9,934 bases of DNA from JAKORR01 sp964608495 (GTDB lineage: Bacteria; Armatimonadota; Zipacnadia; Zipacnadales; FEN-943), in assembly GCA_964608495.1 (NCBI GenBank), contig CAZSOQ010000199.1, positions 1 through 9,934 on the forward strand. The letters are read 5' to 3'. Each line of letters opens with the position of its first letter. Positions within the stretch are counted from its first letter, which is position 1. Positions 6,874-9,934 of the stretch are shown here, piece by piece. Below the pieces are notes generated by a model. That model had not been told where the DNA came from. It worked only from the letters and a program-made list of their open reading frames with translations, and did not search any database. A program made the translations under genes and the position numbers.

Positions 6874-9800
6874 TCAGTCCAGCTTCGCCCGCAGGGCCTC
6901 CTCGGGCAGGGGCAGCTCCTCCGGGCAGTCCTGGACCGTGCGCACCCTGGCCAGCACCATCATCGGCTCCCGGCAGGTGAAGACCACCGGCTGCTCGCCG
7001 GCCAGGGGCAAGTCCTCTACCGGCGGCAGCCTGCGCCGCTCACCCTCGGGGCCCTCGCCGCGGGTCGCCGGAAGGACCTCGGGCGCCTCGCCCGGGAAGT
7101 ACACCAGCCTCTCGCCCTCGCGCAGGGTCACCGGGAACACCACCCGCCTTTCCCCCACGCGCAGCTCGGGCTCCACGAGCCCCGCGTCGTCCAGCTCGTC
7201 CAGCACCTTCACGTCGTCTATCCAGCAGGTCACCGTGGTCCGCGAGGGCAGGCCGTTGTAGTAGAAGATCAGGTACTCGACCCGCGAGTAGTCTATCGGC
7301 AACGGCTGGGGCTTGGTGGGCCGTAGGAGCTGGAAGTAGCGCCAGTCCGTGAAGTCGTTCGTGATGTAGTAGTCGGTGGCATTGGGGCCCTGGCGCAACT
7401 GCAGCTTGAACTGACCGCCCCTGCCGTCACCGCGCAGCCAGAAGCCGATGCCCCTGTGGGCCGACAGGTCCAGGGGCGGGTCGAAGCGCTTGCCTATGGA
7501 GCTCCAGCCCGAGGTGTCCGGCAGGGAGCTGGTGGCCGTGTATCGCCCGCAGCGGCGGCCCTCGACCGCTCCCTCCTCGACGGACGCGAACTCCTGGGTG
7601 ACGCCCTCGCGCACCGAGCCCGCCTTGCCGGGGCCGATCACGAACACGTCGAACTGGTTATTCGGGTCGCTCAGGTAGGGCGCCAGATCGTCGAAGGTCT
7701 CCAGCGTGAGGGCCTCGGGCGAACGGTAAGCCGGGCCCGGTCTGCGCAGGCTGCCGCAGCGTATCTGCACACCGAGTCGGGCGCCCTCGGCCGCGGGCTC
7801 GACGGTCCATTGGTTCTGCTGGCCGTGCAGGTCGGTGATCTCGCGCCACTGCTCGAAGGCCGTGCGGCGCAGGCGCAGCGGATCGCGCAGCAGTCGGTAC
7901 TCGCGCCCGGGCTGGCGCAGGAGGTCGCGCGTGGTCTCGGGCACCTTGCCCGAGACGCGCAGGCGCTCGTAGGTGCTCACCAGGTCGAAGATGGGCCCCA
8001 TCTCCGGGTGGTCGCGCAGGCGCGCCGGGCTGGTCTGGACCGAGATGGACGCCCCGAAGCCGAGGCACTTCTGCAGGATGTAGTCGAACTGGTCCAGGGT
8101 CACCTCGGGGTCGTAGACGTAGTACCACCCGACGTCCAGGGGCATCAGGTTCTTGTCGTAGCTGGCGAACCAGGGCAGGCGCTCGTCCAGGTAGCCCTTC
8201 ACATCGCCGTGGCCGTCGGCCGAGGCCATGCGCGAGATGAGGTGCCAGGAGTAGTGGCTGTAGCTCGACCCCTGCAGGAAGGCGTCCTTGTTGCGCAGGC
8301 CCTCGTAGTACAGGCTTTGCAGCCTGGCGTTGTAGTACCAGTGGTCGTCCTGCAGACGCTCCGAGCCGTCGAAGTAGAGCATGTCGGCCTTGATAGCATT
8401 GGCGACCCGGCAGACGTTGCCGACCACCTCGTCGGCAAGGGTGCTGTCCAGGTCGAAGAGGAAGTAGCCGTAGGAGCGCTGGACGTGGGCCACGCGCTCG
8501 CCCCTGGCGTGGGGCGCGGCTGTGGTGCCCGCGGCCCCGCGCTGGCAGCCCGAGAAACCGAAGGGTTCCTGCGAGCTCAGCGCCGCGTAGTGGATGAGTT
8601 CATCGCCGATCTGCAGGTATGTGCCGTCGCCCATGTAGCCCCCGTCTTCCTCGGGGAAGCCCGCGGGGGCTTGGACCGTCGGGACGAAGTCGGCCTTCTC
8701 GTCCAGGTCCGCCGCCAGCTCGGCCCAGGCGTTCTTGACCAGGCGGGGGTCAGGCTTCGGCGTCACGTAGGCGTCGTTGAGGTACACGGCGGGCGCGAGG
8801 AAGTGCAGGCCCACGCCGAAGCCCGCCCGGCGCAGCCTGTCGGCCGTGCGCTGCAGCGACGGCAGCCCGTCCGGGAAGAACGTCGTGTTGACCTCGTGGT
8901 GGCCGTGGGTGCGGTTCCAGCTTCCGCCGCCGATGAGGATCATGGCGAAGCCGCCGCGGCGGGCCCACTCGATGACCTCGTCGGTGTCCTTCTCGCCGAA
9001 GCCCGTGATGAAAAGGTAGCTGCGCCGGGCCAGCCGGGATCCCTTGCCCCAGGCCCCACGGGGGTGAGGGTTGGGCAGGCCCGCGGCCTTCTCCAGGGCG
9101 TCTATGGACGTCTCGAAGGCCTTGCGCGGACACGCCACCAGCCCAAAGCCAGCCGGTATGACCCCGTAGCGACTGTAGGTCTCGGCCCGCAGGTACACGC
9201 CGCGCGAGCCCCACAGTTCGCTGTCCTCGTCCTCGAAGTCCTCCAGGCTCACTTCGCGCGGCCCCTGCGGCGTCTGGAGCACCGCGCGCACGTCGTCGAC
9301 AAGGCACGCCACCGAGCTGTTCGCCGGCAGCCCGTTGTAGTAGAAGCTCAGGTGGGTCACATGACTGAGGGCGACGTTCTCGAGCGCCGGGGCGGTGCAC
9401 GTCACCTCACGCCAGCCCGTGAAGTCAATCGCCACGTAGTCGTCCCGGTAGCCGCCGCGTCCGTCGTGGAGCTGGACCTTCAGCTGCTCGCCCTTGCCGT
9501 CGCCGTAGACCCAGGCCTTGACGGCGGCCAGGCCCGTGAGGTTGACGGGCGGTGAGAAGAGCCGCCCGCGCACCGACCAGCCGCTCGCGTCGCTCAGCTC
9601 GGACTTGGCCGAGAACCGCGCCGCCCGGCGGCCCTGCTTGACCTGCTCGGTCTCGGGCTCGAAGGTGTGACTCACGCCCTTGGCGTCGCCGCCGATGGCG
9701 GAAGCCCCTACCGGGAAGCCGTGGACGTTGACGCGCGTGCCCATGACCGCCGTGCCGAAGTCGTCGCTGTAGTAGGCGTTCACCGAGCCGCCGAGGGCGT

Positions 9801-9934
9801 TCAGGCCGTCCAGGTTCAGGTCGCACAGCCGCAGGGCCTCCACACGGCCGAGGTCCACGCCGTCCACACTGGTCACTTCCCACAGCGAGTGGCCCTTGCC
9901 CGTGGACACGCGGAAGACGACGGCGGCGCCGCCG
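6874..9934 (-). CDS. Large glycosidase-like protein with flanking duplicated carbohydrate-binding-like domains (5' end cut)
   Basis: 1019 codons are visible; the frame stays open to the right edge, so the GTG at 9909 is internal and the true start, with any signal peptide, lies outside. Order from the N-terminus: an unassigned segment (9655-9934); beta-sandwich copy A (9274-9654); a TIM-barrel-like central domain (about 7840-9144) with strands such as FAMILIGGGSWN, GVGLHF and ADMLYFDGSE and a DVGWYY strand near 8136; a beta-rich insert (8479-8679) containing LQIGDELIHY and RGAAGTTAAPH; beta-sandwich copy B (7195-7599); and a short C-terminal beta-rich domain ending in RAKLD. Candidate catalytic acids are D at 8370, E at 8361 and D at 8136. 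The style matches extracellular polysaccharide-acting hydrolases of the GH31/GH36-like broad type, but I cannot name a family. It lies upstream of, and co-directional with, the exported Gly-rich protein, though the 209-base gap with a promoter argues for separate transcription. Confidence 0.88.
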   Translation of the reverse strand, partial: GGAAVVFRVSTGKGHSLWEVTSVDGVDLGRVEALRLCDLNLDGLNALGGSVNAYYSDDFGTAVMGTRVNVHGFPVGASAIGGDAKGVSHTFEPETEQVKQGRRAARFSAKSELSDASGWSVRGRLFSPPVNLTGLAAVKAWVYGDGKGEQLKVQLHDGRGGYRDDYVAIDFTGWREVTCTAPALENVALSHVTHLSFYYNGLPANSSVACLVDDVRAVLQTPQGPREVSLEDFEDEDSELWGSRGVYLRAETYSRYGVIPAGFGLVACPRKAFETSIDALEKAAGLPNPHPRGAWGKGSRLARRSYLFITGFGEKDTDEVIEWARRGGFAMILIGGGSWNRTHGHHEVNTTFFPDGLPSLQRTADRLRRAGFGVGLHFLAPAVYLNDAYVTPKPDPRLVKNAWAELAADLDEKADFVPTVQAPAGFPEEDGGYMGDGTYLQIGDELIHYAALSSQEPFGFSGCQRGAAGTTAAPHARGERVAHVQRSYGYFLFDLDSTLADEVVGNVCRVANAIKADMLYFDGSERLQDDHWYYNARLQSLYYEGLRNKDAFLQGSSYSHYSWHLISRMASADGHGDVKGYLDERLPWFASYDKNLMPLDVGWYYVYDPEVTLDQFDYILQKCLGFGASISVQTSPARLRDHPEMGPIFDLVSTYERLRVSGKVPETTRDLLRQPGREYRLLRDPLRLRRTAFEQWREITDLHGQQNQWTVEPAAEGARLGVQIRCGSLRRPGPAYRSPEALTLETFDDLAPYLSDPNNQFDVFVIGPGKAGSVREGVTQEFASVEEGAVEGRRCGRYTATSSLPDTSGWSSIGKRFDPPLDLSAHRGIGFWLRGDGRGGQFKLQLRQGPNATDYYITNDFTDWRYFQLLRPTKPQPLPIDYSRVEYLIFYYNGLPSRTTVTCWIDDVKVLDELDDAGLVEPELRVGERRVVFPVTLREGERLVYFPGEAPEVLPATRGEGPEGERRRLPPVEDLPLAGEQPVVFTCREPMMVLARVRTVQDCPEELPLPEEALRAKLD
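7195..7599 (-). repeat. Carbohydrate-binding-like domain, copy B (coding)
   Basis: Copy B has GWSSIGKRFDPPLDL, FWLRGDGRGGQFKLQL, DFTDW, LIFYYNGLP and IDDV, aligned with copy A over about 115 residues at roughly 35-40 percent identity by eye. Copy B follows the central domain, whereas copy A precedes it. Confidence 0.75.
9274..9654 (-). repeat. Carbohydrate-binding-like domain, copy A (coding)
   Basis: Protein-level repeat. Copy A has GWSVRGRLFSPPVNL, AWVYGDGKGEQLKVQL, DFTGW, LSFYYNGLP and VDDV in the same order as copy B. It resembles galactose-binding-like beta-sandwiches (CIA30/CBM11 style): a GDG-G-x-(L/F)K(V/L)QL hairpin, a DFT-W strand, then a final DDV strand. Confidence 0.75.

Noticed and set aside
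7456..9555. A 699-codon plus-strand open frame opposite the large glycosidase-like gene
   Set aside because: Low-complexity composition typical of an antisense shadow; the minus-strand frame has ordered domains and internal repeats.
9907..9909. GTG at 9909 as the true start of the large protein
   Set aside because: The frame stays open to the window edge and the upstream residues (GGAAVVFR) continue a beta strand, and no ribosome binding site precedes the GTG.

Overview
This window is very GC-rich bacterial DNA (G or C dominates third codon positions) with six protein genes, two of them cut by the window edges. I see no RNA genes, insertion sequences, CRISPR arrays or phage genes. The mix fits an environmental, polysaccharide-using bacterium of the Armatimonadota or Planctomycetota type: tandem sensor kinases, a rhomboid protease with a TPR-like tail, a beta-propeller glycosidase-like protein, a Gly-rich exported protein and a large multidomain glycosidase-like protein. 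The taxon is an inference from protein style only.

Left part (1-3464, minus strand): a membrane histidine kinase (Cache sensor, HAMP, HisKA, HATPase; 660 aa) is followed after 59 bases by a soluble REC-PAS-HisKA-HATPase protein, whose 3' end leaves the window at base 1. An extended -10 promoter (TGC-TACAAT) lies about 50 bases before the first kinase, so the pair is probably one operon. The most economical reading is a two-kinase relay: the membrane kinase phosphorylates the receiver domain of the second kinase and so sets its activity.

Middle part (3465-5844): a rhomboid-family intramembrane serine protease with an added C-terminal TPR-like region (minus strand) is divergent from a 309-aa five-bladed beta-propeller protein resembling GH43/GH130 clan enzymes (plus strand). 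The 259-base gap between them holds a good promoter for the propeller gene (TTGACA, 17-base spacer, TGG-CATACG).

Right part (5845-9934, minus strand): a small exported protein with a Gly-rich insertion has its own extended -10 promoter and a strong ribosome binding site. Upstream of it is the 3' part (1019 codons visible) of a large glycosidase-like protein. In that protein a TIM-barrel-like domain is flanked by two diverged copies of a carbohydrate-binding-like domain and carries a small beta-rich insert. Its N-terminus lies beyond the right edge.

No completely new system is demonstrated. The items most worth following are the kinase-to-kinase pair, the flanking-duplicate architecture of the large protein, and the propeller protein that lacks the usual first-blade acid.
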